Assembly (NCBI GenBank): GCA_964019425.1
Contig: OZ025805.1
Location: forward strand, 844,001 to 908,000
DNA from: Flectonema sp. DT1601
Taxonomy: Eukaryota; Euglenozoa; Diplonemea; Diplonemida; Diplonemidae
Direction of reading: 5' to 3'
Length of the DNA stretch: 64,000 nt
The translations under genes were made by a program, and so were the position numbers. Below, piece by piece: positions 26,801 to 33,029 of the stretch. Under the pieces are notes generated by a model. The model worked only from the letters and a program-made list of their open reading frames with translations, was not told the DNA's origin and did no database searches. Position 1 is the stretch's first letter. Each line of letters starts with the position of its first letter.

Positions 26801-28120
26801 GACCAGAATGATCGTAAGTGCTTCTGGGGTAAAGAAGGATGTGAGTGCAACACTAAACCAAGAACCTGTGCTGACTTCTCGACTGCAAGAGATTGTATGA
26901 GAGCTAAGTGCCCAGACAAGGATGATCGTCAGTGCTTCTGGGGTAAAGAAGGATGTGAGTGCAACACTACTCCAAGAACCTGTGCTGACTTCTCTGCAGG
27001 AGAATGTGAGAAAGCTAAGTGTCCAGACCAGAATGATCGTAAGTGCTTCTGGGGTAAAGAAGGATGTGAGTGCAACACTAAACCAAGAACCTGTGCTGAC
27101 TTCTCGACTGCAAGGGATTGTATGAGAGCCAAGTGTCCAGACAAGGATGATCGTAAGTGTTTCTGGGGTAGTAGAGGATGTGAGTGCAAAGCTGCTCCAA
27201 AAACCTGTGCTGATTTCTCGTCTCCATGGGATTGTAAGAAAGCTAAGTGCCCGGACCAGGATGATGGACAGTGCTTCTGGGGTAAAGAGGGATGTAAATG
27301 CAAAAGTGTTCCTAAAACCTGTGCTGATTTCTCGTCTTCATGGGATTGTAAGAGAGCTAAGTGCCCAGACCAGAAAGATCGAGGGTGCTTCTGGGGTAAA
27401 AATGGATGTGAATGCAAAGCTGCTCCAAAAACCTGTGCTGATTTCTCGTCTTCATGGGATTGTAAGAGAGCTAAGTGCCCAGACCAGAAAGATCGAGGGT
27501 GCTTCTGGGGTAAAAATGGATGTGAATGCAAAGCTGCTCCAAAAACCTGTGCTGATTTCTCGTCTCCATGGGATTGTAAGAGAGCTAAGTGTCCAGACCA
27601 TAAAGATCGAAGGTGCTTCTGGGGTAAAAAAGGATGTGAATGCAAAGCTGCTCCAAAAACCTGTGCTGATTTCTCGTCTCCATGGGATTGTAAGAGAGCT
27701 AAGTGCCCAGACCAGGATGATGGACAGTGCTTCTGGGGTAAAGAAGGATGTAAATGCAAAAGTGTTCCTAAAACGTGTGCTGATTTCTCGTCTTCATGGG
27801 ATTGTAAGAGAGCTAAGTGCCCGGACCAGAAAGATCGTAGGTGCTTCTGGGGTAAAGATGGATGTGAATGCAAGGCTGCTCCAAAAACCTGTGCTGACTT
27901 CACGTACCCATGGGATTGTCAGAGAGCTAAGTGCCCAGACCAGAAAGATCGACCGTGCTACTGGGGTAGAGGTGGATGTAAATGCAAAGCCGCTCCAAAA
28001 ACATGTGCTGATTTCTGGTCTCAATGGGATTGTAAGAGAGCTAAGTGCCCAGATCAGGAAGGTCGTCAGTGTTGCTGGCGTAAAGGAGGATGTGAGTGCG
28101 ACACTACTCCAAGTAAGTGA
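14843..28120 (+). CDS. G2: giant secreted six-cysteine repeat protein, A type (4425 aa, 116 repeats)
   Basis: This is the largest gene in the window, about 490 kDa by length. Signal peptide MIYSIVFILTFAFTQ is followed by a first module (18-55), then 116 modules: 78 of 38 residues and 38 of 37 residues, which sums exactly to 4370. For long stretches they alternate: a 38-residue module with STARDCMRAKC and a 37-residue module with SAGECEKAKC (loop one residue shorter), giving a 225-bp dimer. Around 20.2-21.4 kb all modules are 38 residues. The last eight modules (27206-28117) are a Trp-bearing subtype. Unlike G1 and the B genes, it lacks the short C-terminal cap. It ends AAG-TGA where DNA homologous to the G1 3' UTR begins, and the last codons form a perfect GTAAGT donor sequence, so either a deletion removed the cap or splicing supplies another end. 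One intronless frame; secreted structural role inferred. Confidence 0.85.
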   Translation: MIYSIVFILTFAFTQKPCDYYGNPRSCRKAVCPDLSTQQCTWIRNKRECKCVKPSCADFSNPTYCKKAKCPDQPDRQCFWGKAGCDCNTNPRTCADFSTARDCMRAKCPDKDDRKCFWGKEGCECNTNPRTCADFSAGECEKAKCPDQNDRKCFWGKEGCECNTKPRTCADFSTARDCQKAKCPDKDDRQCFWGKEGCECNTTPRTCADFSAGECEKAKCPDQNDRKCFWGKEGCECNTKPRTCADFSTARDCMRAKCPDKDDRKCFWGKEGCECNTTPRTCADFSAGECEKAKCPDQNDRKCFWGKEGCECNTKPRTCADFSTARDCMRAKCPDKDDRKCFWGKEGCECNTTPRTCADFSAGECEKAKCPDQNDRKCFWGKEGCECNTKPRTCADFSTARDCMRAKCPDQDDRQCFWGKEGCECNTTPRTCADFSAGECEKAKCPDQNDRKCFWGKEGCECNTKPRTCADFSTARDCMRAKCPDKDDRKCFWGKEGCECNTTPRTCADFSAGECEKAKCPDQNDRKCFWGKEGCECNTKPRTCADFSTARDCMRAKCPDKDDRKCFWGKEGCECNTTPRTCADFSAGECEKAKCPDQNDRKCFWGKEGCECNTKPRTCADFSTARDCMRAKCPDKDDRKCFWGKEGCECNTTPRTCADFSAGECEKAKCPDQNDRKCFWGKEGCECNTKPRTCADFSTARDCMRAKCPDKDDRKCFWGKEGCECNTTPRTCADFSAGECEKAKCPDQNDRKCFWGKEGCECNTKPRTCADFSTARDCMRAKCPDKDDRKCFWGKEGCECNTTPRTCADFSAGECEKAKCPDQNDRKCFWGKEGCECNTKPRTCADFSTARDCMRAKCPDKDDRQCFWGKEGCECNTTPRTCADFSTTADCEKAKCPDQNDRKCFWGKEGCECNTKPRTCADFSTARDCMRAKCPDKDDRKCFWGKEGCECNTTPRTCADFSAGECEKAKCPDQNDRKCFWGKEGCECNTKPRTCADFSTARDCMRAKCPDKDDRKCFWGKEGCECNTTPRTCADFSAGECEKAKCPDQNDRKCFWGKEGCECNTKPRTCADFSTARDCMRAKCPDKDDRQCFWGKEGCECNTTPRTCADFSAGECEKAKCPDQNDRKCFWGKEGCECNTKPRTCADFSTARDCMRAKCPDKDDRQCFWGKKGCECNTTPRTCADFSAGECEKAKCPDQNDRKCFWGKEGCECNTKPRTCADFSTARDCMRAKCPDKDDRKCFWGKEGCECNTTPRTCADFSAGECEKAKCPDQNDRKCFWGKEGCECNTKPRTCADFSTARDCMRAKCPDKDDRQCFWGKEGCECNTTPRTCADFSAGECEKAKCPDQNDRKCFWGKEGCECSTKPRTCADFSTARDCMRAKCPDKDDRQCFWGKEGCECNTTPRTCADFSAGECEKAKCPDQNDRKCFWGKEGCECNTKPRTCADFSTARDCMRAKCPDKDDRKCYWGKEGCECNTTPRTCADFSAGECEKAKCPDQNDRKCFWGKEGCECNTKPRTCADFSTARDCMRAKCPDKVDRQCFWGKEGCECNTTPRTCADFSAGECEKAKCPDQNDRKCFWGKEGCECNTKPRTCADFSTARDCMRAKCPDKDDRKCYWGKEGCECNTTPRTCADFSAGECEKAKCPDQNDRKCFWGKEGCECNTKPRTCADFSTARDCMRAKCPDKDDRKCFWGKEGCECNTTPRTCADFSAGECEKAKCPDQNDRKCFWGKEGCECNTKPRTCADFSTARDCMSAKCPDKDDRKCFWGREGCECNTNPRTCADFSTPTDCKKAQCPDYDDRQCFWGKEGCECNTTPRTCADFSTARDCMRAKCPDKDDRKCYWGKEGCECNTTPRTCADFSTPTDCKKAKCPDKYDRQCFWGKEGCECNTTPRTCADFSTARDCMRAKCPDKDDRNCFWGKEGCECNTTPRTCADFSTPTDCKNAKCPDKNDRKCFWGNEGCECNTTPRTCADFSTARDCQRVKCPEKEDRLCYWGKEGCECNTNPRTCADFSTPTDCKKAKCPDKDDRQCYWGKEGCECNTTPRTCADFSTARDCMRAKCPDKDDRLCCWGKAGCECNTTPRTCADFSTPTDCKKAKCPDKDDRQCYWGKEGCECNTTPRTCADFSTASACQRAKCPDQDDRLCFWGKEGCECNTTPRTCADFSTPIDCKKAKCPDKYDRQCFWGKEGCECNTTPRTCADFSTARDCMRAKCPDKDDRKCFWGKEGCECNTTPRTCADFSARQCEKAKCPDQNDRKCFWGKEGCECNTKPRTCADFSTARDCMRAKCPDKDDRQCFWGKEGCECNTTPRTCADFSESECEKAKCPDKNDRKCYWGKEGCECNTTPRTCADFSTARDCMRAKCPDKDDRKCFWGKQGCECNTTPRTCADFSARECEKAKCPDQNDRKCFWGKEGCECNTKPRTCADFSTARDCMRAKCPDKDDRQCFWGKEGCECNTTPRTCADFSERECEKAKCPDKDDRKCFWGYEGCECNTKPRTCADFSTARDCMRAKCPDRDDRQCFWGKEGCECNTTPRTCADFSERECEKAQCPDKDDRKCFWGKEGCECNTTPRTCADFSTARDCMRAKCPDKDDRKCFWGKEGCECNTTPRTCADFSTTADCEKAKCPDKNDRKCFWGKEGCECNTKPRTCADFSTARDCMRAKCPDKDDRKCFWGKEGCECNTTPRTCADFSTTADCEKAKCPDQNDRKCFWGKEGCECNTKPRTCADFSTARDCMRAKCPDKDDRKCFWGKEGCECNTTPRTCADFSTTADCEKAKCPDQNDRKCFWGKEGCECNTKPRTCADFSTARDCMRAKCPDKDDRKCYWGKEGCECNTTPRTCADFSTTADCEKAKCPDKNDRKCFWGKEGCECNTKPRTCADFSTARDCMRAKCPDKDDRNCFWGKEGCECNTTPRTCADFSTTADCEKAKCPDKNDRKCFWGKEGCECNIKPRTCADFSRARDCMRAKCPDKDDRKCFWGKEGCECNTTPRTCADFSTTADCEKAMCPDKNDRKCFWGKEGCECNTKPRTCADFSTARDCMRAKCPDKDDRKCFWGKEGCECNTTPRTCADFSTTADCEKAKCPDKDDRKCFWGKEGCECNTKPRTCADFSTARDCMRAKCPDKDDRQCYWGREGCECNTTPRTCADFSERECEKAKCPDKNDRKCFWGKEGCECNNTPRTCADFSTARDCMRAKCPDKDDRKCYWGKEGCECNTTPRTCADFSVGECEKAKCPDQNDRKCFWGKEGCECNTKPRTCADFSTARDCMRAKCPDKDDRKCYWGKEGCECNTTPRTCADFSAGECEKAKCPDQNDRKCFWGKEGCECNTKPRTCADFSTARDCMRAKCPDKDDRQCFWGKEGCECNTTPRTCADFSERECEKAKCPDKNDRKCFWGKEGCECNTTPRTCADFSTARDCMRAKCPDQDDRQCFWGKQGCECNTTPRTCADFSAGECEKAKCPDQDDRKCFWGKEGCECNSKPRTCADFSTARDCMRAKCPDKDDRQCFWGREGCECNTKPRTCADFSVGECEKAKCPDKNDRKCFWGKDGCECNTKPRTCADFSTASDCMRAKCPDKDDRKCYWGKEGCECNTTPRSCADFSTTADCEKAKCPDQNDRKCFWGKEGCECNTKPRTCADFSTARDCMRAKCPDKDDRQCFWGKEGCECNTTPRTCADFSAGECEKAKCPDQNDRKCFWGKEGCECNTKPRTCADFSTARDCMRAKCPDKDDRKCYWGKAGCECNTTPRTCADFSAGECEKAKCPDQNDRKCFWGKEGCECNTKPRTCADFSTARDCMRAKCPDKDDRQCYWGKEGCECNTTPRTCADFSAGECEKAKCPDQNDRKCFWGKEGCECNTKPRTCADFSTARDCMRAKCPDKDDRKCYWGKEGCECNTTPRTCADFSAGECEKAKCPDQNDRKCFWGKEGCECNTKPRTCADFSTARDCMRAKCPDKDDRKCYWGKEGCECNTTPRTCADFSAGECEKAKCPDQNDRKCFWGKEGCECNTKPRTCADFSTARDCMRAKCPDKDDRQCFWGKEGCECNTTPRTCADFSAGECEKAKCPDQNDRKCFWGKEGCECNTKPRTCADFSTARDCMRAKCPDKDDRKCFWGSRGCECKAAPKTCADFSSPWDCKKAKCPDQDDGQCFWGKEGCKCKSVPKTCADFSSSWDCKRAKCPDQKDRGCFWGKNGCECKAAPKTCADFSSSWDCKRAKCPDQKDRGCFWGKNGCECKAAPKTCADFSSPWDCKRAKCPDHKDRRCFWGKKGCECKAAPKTCADFSSPWDCKRAKCPDQDDGQCFWGKEGCKCKSVPKTCADFSSSWDCKRAKCPDQKDRRCFWGKDGCECKAAPKTCADFTYPWDCQRAKCPDQKDRPCYWGRGGCKCKAAPKTCADFWSQWDCKRAKCPDQEGRQCCWRKGGCECDTTPSK
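15008..27205 (+). repeat. Dimeric 225-bp higher-order repeat array of G2
   Basis: Alternating 111- and 114-bp units dominate 15.1-20.1 kb and 24.3-27.2 kb. Between about 21.5 and 24.3 kb the second unit is often full length (STTADC, 228-bp dimers) or has SERE, SARQ, SESE or SARE. K/Q and N/D swaps in the third loop mark sub-blocks. The 3-nt change keeps the reading frame. Confidence 0.9.
27206..28117 (+). repeat. Eight terminal Trp-type modules of G2
   Basis: Exactly eight 114-bp units have SSPWDC, SSSWDC, TYPWDC or WSQWDC in the first loop and KAAPKT or KSVPKT linkers. They differ strongly from the upstream dimers but share the cysteine frame. They may serve as an alternative C-terminal domain in place of the missing cap. 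Two adjacent SSSWDC units are almost identical, which shows local duplication. Confidence 0.85.
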
Positions 28121-28560
28121 CCAAGTCGTGTGAATAAATATCTGGTTAACAAAATGATATATTTTAAGTAGAAGAAAATTTGATAGCTGTCTTTAAAAAA
28201 TGTATTATGCTTGAATAGGAGTGTAGGGTAACCCCTCCTGCACTGATGAATACTTTAACAAAGCTGTAAATCGTATGATACTGTTTTCTCTTTCTTTCCT
28301 TCAATTAGTATTTCAGATTGTATTAGTGGAATTAATTATTTTTTTTTTTTTCTTGGTCACTTTTTTTTTTGTCGCTCGATTGGTTTAATTAATAATGAAA
28401 GCTGTCTTTGTTTGGAAGATGTTTGCGACTTCTTATTTAAGTGAAGCTTCATTCTGATTTGTTAGGTAATTTGTTTTCGCAGAAACTTTAAACAATAAGC
28501 CCAGAAAACATTTGAATTGTTAAAAACATTGTATAAATCAATTTTATTTTATTTTTTTTT
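28121..28560 (+). other. 3' flank of G2
   Basis: It is homologous to the G1 flank from 11858 to about 12430, minus the ~110-bp element. It carries the hairpin and AACAAA where G1 has AATAAA. No gene is seen. Confidence 0.5.
28217..28239 (+). terminator. Conserved 3' UTR hairpin of G2
   Basis: AGGAG (28217-28221) pairs with CTCCT (28235-28239). The inner GGG (28226-28228) pairs with CCC (28232-28234) around TAA. It lies at the same place relative to the putative poly(A) site as the G1 hairpin. Confidence 0.45.
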
Positions 28561-29098
28561 GCACTTTCCCCTTTCCCCTTTCCCCTTTCCCCTTTTTTTG
28601 GTAGTAGTTTAGTTGGTTAAAGGTTATCAGTGGCGATCGTGGCGATAGGGTTGATTGTTTAGGTCGCCAATTTAGAGCGAACCAATTTGAATGGTCTCCA
28701 GGCAGATGGGTGAGCTTGTCCTTCCTAGGCTGCTATCACCGAGCGGACCGCTGAAGACTCGAGTAGTCTTGGAAAGCCTTACGTCGGGTTCGTCCACTGT
28801 TAACTTTTGTTTTCATTTTATTTTTTCACATTTATTTTAATTTACAGCTGTTTTTCAGAGTTACGGTAGCGTATGCAAGAAGTGGTCAACTACGTTCACG
28901 TGGCCTCCACCAAAGAAACCAGGCAATGTTCAACGCCTCCTGTTTCATGGTGACAGTACTTTTATTTTTTGTGCAAAGACCTGCAGTATTCTTCCCAGAT
29001 AAATCTTTTCGCATCGGCAAATTTCGTATATCGTATCAAATTCCCCCCCAAAGGGCTCCAGTACGGAAACTGAGAGTCGTGGCTGTACAGGTACAAGC
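28561..29098. repeat. Duplicated ~0.5-kb intergenic element, unit 1
   Basis: It starts with four TTTCCCC copies (28565-28592) and matches 29099-29527 over most of its length. It holds an open 81-codon stretch (28848-29090) bounded by a TTTACAG acceptor and a CAG|GTACAAG donor, so it may be an exon of an unrecognised gene or gene fragment. It is less AT-rich than its surroundings and is absent from the other spacers. Confidence 0.6.
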
Positions 29099-29527
29099 GC
29101 ACTTTCCCCTTTCCCCTTCTTTGGTCGTTGTTTAGTTGGTTAAAGGTTATCAGTGGCGATCGTGGCGATAGGGTTGATCGTTTAGGTCGCCAATTTAGAG
29201 CGAACCTATTTGAATGGTCTCCAGGCAGATGGGTGAGCTTGTCTGCTATCACCGAGCGGACCGCTGAAGACTCGAGTAGTCTTACGTCGGGTTCGTCCAC
29301 TGTTAACCTTTGGTTTCATTTTATTTTTTTACATTTATTTTAATTACAGCTGTAATTTTACTGTCGCCGTAGCGTATGCAAGAGGTGCTCAACTACGTTC
29401 ACGTGGCCTCTGCTAAAGAAACCAGGCAAATGTTCAACGCCTCCTGTTTCATGGTGACAGTACTTTTATTTCTTGTGCAAAGACCTGCGGTATTCTTCCC
29501 AGATAAATCTTTTCGCATCGGCATATT
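29099..29527. repeat. Duplicated ~0.5-kb intergenic element, unit 2
   Basis: This is a direct copy of unit 1, shorter at the 3' end and with only two TTTCCCC copies. Several small indels relative to unit 1 fall in the would-be exon, so the two copies do not share one long frame. Identity is otherwise high, which implies a fairly recent duplication. Confidence 0.6.
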
Positions 29528-30362
29528 TCCCCCCCCCCCAATAGCTAAAACCACAACCCCTCTTCTCTCTTTTTTAATTTTTGTCGAATTTATTATTTTC
29601 TTTTAAATTCGAAGATAAATAAAAAAAAATAAAATGCTTTTTTTTTTTTGGCCACATAAAAAAAGTGTGTGTTCAATTTGGCTTTGCATTTTTATCTCTC
29701 GCAACGGTCTCCTTTTGTAATACACTTAGCCAACTGTTTTACTACCGAGTCAATAACTGATTATTTCTTTTTCTTCTTTTTTTCCCCCCACCCTCTCTAT
29801 TTTTTTTTTTTCCCGTTCTCTGGAGTTCACTCCTTAAGGGAAGTGAAATACTGCAGTAAGCGTTGTTATTTTTTGAGCATCGGTAGCATTGGACTGAAAC
29901 TAATTCATTCCAAACTACTGAGTTACCTGCTTATACTTCTCATGTTATACTGCAATGTTGGATACATTCTGACGAATTTCTACCTCGAGATTATCGTTGA
30001 ACGCTGCTGTCTTTTTCCTCTTCCTCTCTCTGTTTAGACTGTTATATGTCTATGAAAGAATTGTTTTAGGTGATGAAAATTTGTCGGTGTCTCTCATGAA
30101 TCCTACCTTGCTACGTAGATTTTGTTAATTTTGATTACTTTTGAAACTAAGATTAACGAAATCTCGATTCCAATATGAGCAGTGAAAGGTTTAGTTATTT
30201 AATCATTGTAATTCATTATAACTTAAGTATCATACAAAATATGTTCCGTGGTTTCTCTCCAAATCAACGATCAAATTAGAGGGTGTCGTTGAACACTGAT
30301 ATTTCTTACTTCGTGATTCTCGCTACTTAATATTACTCTTAATAGTTTTTCTAACATCAAAT
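29528..30362 (+). promoter_or_regulatory. Diverged B-type upstream region of G3
   Basis: This is the outermost, most diverged version of the B spacer. Its left half resembles 13057-13600, its right half the 885-bp spacers. It includes the 49-bp block (29915-29963), the AGGGTGTCGTTGAACACTGA segment and the proximal TTAATATTAC element before the ATG at 30363. Confidence 0.55.
29915..29963 (+). promoter_or_regulatory. Invariant 49-bp block upstream of G3
   Basis: It is identical to 13456-13504 and to the copies in all seven downstream spacers. The short frame that starts inside it (ATG 29942) ends at 30037 here, against 54 codons in the spacers. Confidence 0.5.
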
Positions 30363-33029
30363 ATGATTTATTCAATCGCTGTTATCCTCACATTGGCTCT
30401 TTCTCAAAGGCCGTGTGATTCGTACGGGAATCTGAGAAGCTGCAGAAGAGCAGTGTGTCCTGATCTTTCTACTCAACAATGTACTTGGATTAGAACTACG
30501 AGGGAGTGTAAATGTGTGAAACCTTCTTGTGATGACTTCTCGACTCCAACTACTTGTCAAACATCTAATTGCCCAGACCAGGATGATCGTCAATGCATCT
30601 GGATTAATAACGGATGTACTTGCAACACAGATCCGAGAACCTGTTCCGAAATCTCAACTCAAGCTGTTTGTCAAAGCTCTAATTGCCCAGATCAGGATGA
30701 TCGTCAATGCATCTGGATTAATAACGGATGTACTTGCAACAAGGATCCAAGAACCTGTTCTGACATCTCAACTCAAGCTGTTTGTCAAAGCTCTAATTGC
30801 CCAGACCAGGATGATCGTCAATGCATCTGGATTAATAACGGATGTACTTGCAACAAGGATCCAAGAACTTGTTCCGACATCTCAACTCAAGCTGTTTGTC
30901 AAAGCTCTAATTGCCCAGACCAGGATGATCGTCAATGCATCTGGATTAATAACGGATGTACTTGCAACAAGGATCCAAGAACCTGTTCTGACATCTCAAC
31001 TCAAGCTGTTTGTCAAAGCTCTAATTGCCCAGACCAGGATGATCGTCAATGCATCTGGATTAATAACGGATGTACTTGCAACAAGGATCCAAGAACTTGT
31101 TCCGACATCTCAACTCAAGCTGTTTGTCAAAGCTCTAATTGCCCAGACCAGGATGATCGTCAATGCATCTGGATTAATAACGGATGTACTTGCAACAAGG
31201 ATCCAAGAACTTGTTCTGACATCTCAACTCAAGCTGTTTGTCAAAGCTCTAATTGCCCAGACCAGGATGATCGTCAATGCATCTGGATTAATAACGGATG
31301 TACTTGCAACAAGGATCCAAGAACCTGTTCTGACATCTCAACTCAAGCTGTTTGTCAAAGCTCTAATTGCCCAGACCAGGATGATCGTCAATGCATCTGG
31401 ATTAATAACGGATGTACTTGCAACAAGGATCCAAGAACCTGTTCTGACATCTCAACTCAAGCTGTTTGTCAAAGCTCTAATTGCCCAGACCAGGATGATC
31501 GTCAATGCATCTGGATTAATAACGGATGTACTTGCAACAAGGATCCAAGAACCTGTTCTGACATCTCAACTCAAGCTGTTTGTCAAAGCTCTAATTGCCC
31601 AGACCAGGATGATCGTCAATGCATCTGGATTAATAACGGATGTACTTGCAACAAGGATCCAAGAACCTGTTCTGACATCTCAACTCAAGCTGTTTGTCAA
31701 AGCTCTAATTGCCCAGACCAGGATGATCGTCAATGCATCTGGATTAATAACGGATGTACTTGCAACAAGGATCCAAGAACCTGTTCTGACATCTCAACTC
31801 AAGCTGTTTGTCAAAGCTCTAATTGCCCAGACCAGGATGATCGTCAATGCATCTGGATTAATAACGGATGTACTTGCAACAAGGATCCAAGAACCTGTTC
31901 CGACATCTCAACTCAAGCTGTTTGTCAAAGCTCTAATTGCCCAGACCAGGATGATCGTCAATGCATCTGGATTAACAACGGATGTACTTGCAACAAGGAT
32001 CCAAGAACCTGTTCCGACATCTCAACTCAAGCTGTTTGTCAAAGCTCTAATTGCCCAGACCAGGATGATCGTCAATGCATCTGGATTAATAACGGATGTA
32101 CTTGCAACAAGGATCCAAGAACCTGTTCTGACATCTCAACTCAAGCTGTTTGTCAAAGCTCTAATTGCCCAGACCAGGATGATCGTCAATGCATCTGGAT
32201 TAATAACGGATGTACTTGCAACAAGGATCCAAGAACCTGTTCCGACATCTCAACTCAAGCTGTTTGTCAAAGCTCTAATTGCCCAGACCAGGATGATCGT
32301 CAATGCATCTGGATTAACAACGGATGTACTTGCAACAAGGATCCAAGAACCTGTTCCGACATCTCAACTCAAGCTGTTTGTCAAAGCTCTAATTGCCCAG
32401 ACCAGGATGATCGTCAATGCATCTGGATTAATAACGGATGTACTTGCAACAAGGATCCAAGAACCTGTTCTGACATCTCAACTCAAGCTGCTTGTCAAAG
32501 CTCTAATTGTCCAGACCAGGATGATCGTCAATGCATCTGGATTAATAACGGATGTACTTGCAACAAGGATCCAAGAACCTGTTCTGACATCTCAACTCAA
32601 GCTGTTTGTCAAAGCTCTAATTGCCCAGACCAGGATGATCGTCAATGCATCTGGATTAACAACGGATGTACTTGCAACAAGGATCCAAGAACTTGTTCCG
32701 ACATCTCAACTCAAGCTGTTTGTCAAAGCTCTAATTGCCCAGACCAGGATGATCGTCAATGCATCTGGATTAATAACGGATGTACTTGCAACAAGGATCC
32801 AAGAACCTGTTCTGACATCTCAACTCAAGCTGTTTGTCAAAGCTCTAATTGCCCAGACCAGGATGATCGTCAATGCATCTGGATTAACAACGGATGTACT
32901 TGCAACAAGGATCCAAGAACCTGTTCTGACATCTCAACTCAAGCTGTTTGTCAGAGCTCTTATTGCCCAGACCAGGATGATCGTCGGTGTGTCTGGAGTG
33001 AAGTTGGGTGTACTTGCCGATTGATTTAG
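30363..33029 (+). CDS. G3: secreted six-cysteine repeat protein, B type (888 aa, 21 repeats)
   Basis: Signal peptide MIYSIAVILTLALSQ; first module 18-55; 21 modules of 38 residues (56-853) with the same cysteine spacing as G1; and a 35-residue cap ending C-R-L-I. B-type modules have SDISTQAV in loop 1, QSSN in loop 2, PDQDDRQ in loop 3, an I-W-I-N-N-G core and an NKDPRT linker. They lack N-x-S/T sequons, unlike A modules. The first repeat differs (NTDPRT, SEISTQAV), a feature shared with G5. No membrane anchor. It is the first of eight B genes in one orientation; the spacer to G4 is 885 bp. Confidence 0.87.
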   Translation: MIYSIAVILTLALSQRPCDSYGNLRSCRRAVCPDLSTQQCTWIRTTRECKCVKPSCDDFSTPTTCQTSNCPDQDDRQCIWINNGCTCNTDPRTCSEISTQAVCQSSNCPDQDDRQCIWINNGCTCNKDPRTCSDISTQAVCQSSNCPDQDDRQCIWINNGCTCNKDPRTCSDISTQAVCQSSNCPDQDDRQCIWINNGCTCNKDPRTCSDISTQAVCQSSNCPDQDDRQCIWINNGCTCNKDPRTCSDISTQAVCQSSNCPDQDDRQCIWINNGCTCNKDPRTCSDISTQAVCQSSNCPDQDDRQCIWINNGCTCNKDPRTCSDISTQAVCQSSNCPDQDDRQCIWINNGCTCNKDPRTCSDISTQAVCQSSNCPDQDDRQCIWINNGCTCNKDPRTCSDISTQAVCQSSNCPDQDDRQCIWINNGCTCNKDPRTCSDISTQAVCQSSNCPDQDDRQCIWINNGCTCNKDPRTCSDISTQAVCQSSNCPDQDDRQCIWINNGCTCNKDPRTCSDISTQAVCQSSNCPDQDDRQCIWINNGCTCNKDPRTCSDISTQAVCQSSNCPDQDDRQCIWINNGCTCNKDPRTCSDISTQAVCQSSNCPDQDDRQCIWINNGCTCNKDPRTCSDISTQAVCQSSNCPDQDDRQCIWINNGCTCNKDPRTCSDISTQAVCQSSNCPDQDDRQCIWINNGCTCNKDPRTCSDISTQAACQSSNCPDQDDRQCIWINNGCTCNKDPRTCSDISTQAVCQSSNCPDQDDRQCIWINNGCTCNKDPRTCSDISTQAVCQSSNCPDQDDRQCIWINNGCTCNKDPRTCSDISTQAVCQSSNCPDQDDRQCIWINNGCTCNKDPRTCSDISTQAVCQSSYCPDQDDRRCVWSEVGCTCRLI

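Noticed and set aside
28604-28796. tRNA-like A box (TAGTTTAGTTGG) and B box (GGTTCGTCC) in the duplicated element
   Set aside because: The boxes are about 180 bp apart (about 155 in unit 2), too far for a tRNA or usual tRNA-derived SINE head, and no cloverleaf forms.
28962-29300. 112-codon minus-strand frame across the duplicated element
   Set aside because: It spans the border between the two copies, so it exists only because of the duplication; no recognisable domain.
30529-33024. Long shifted + strand frames inside every B-type gene (and inside G1)
   Set aside because: Same periodicity effect; they lack the signal peptide, start inside the first repeat and change freely where the cysteine frame is conserved.
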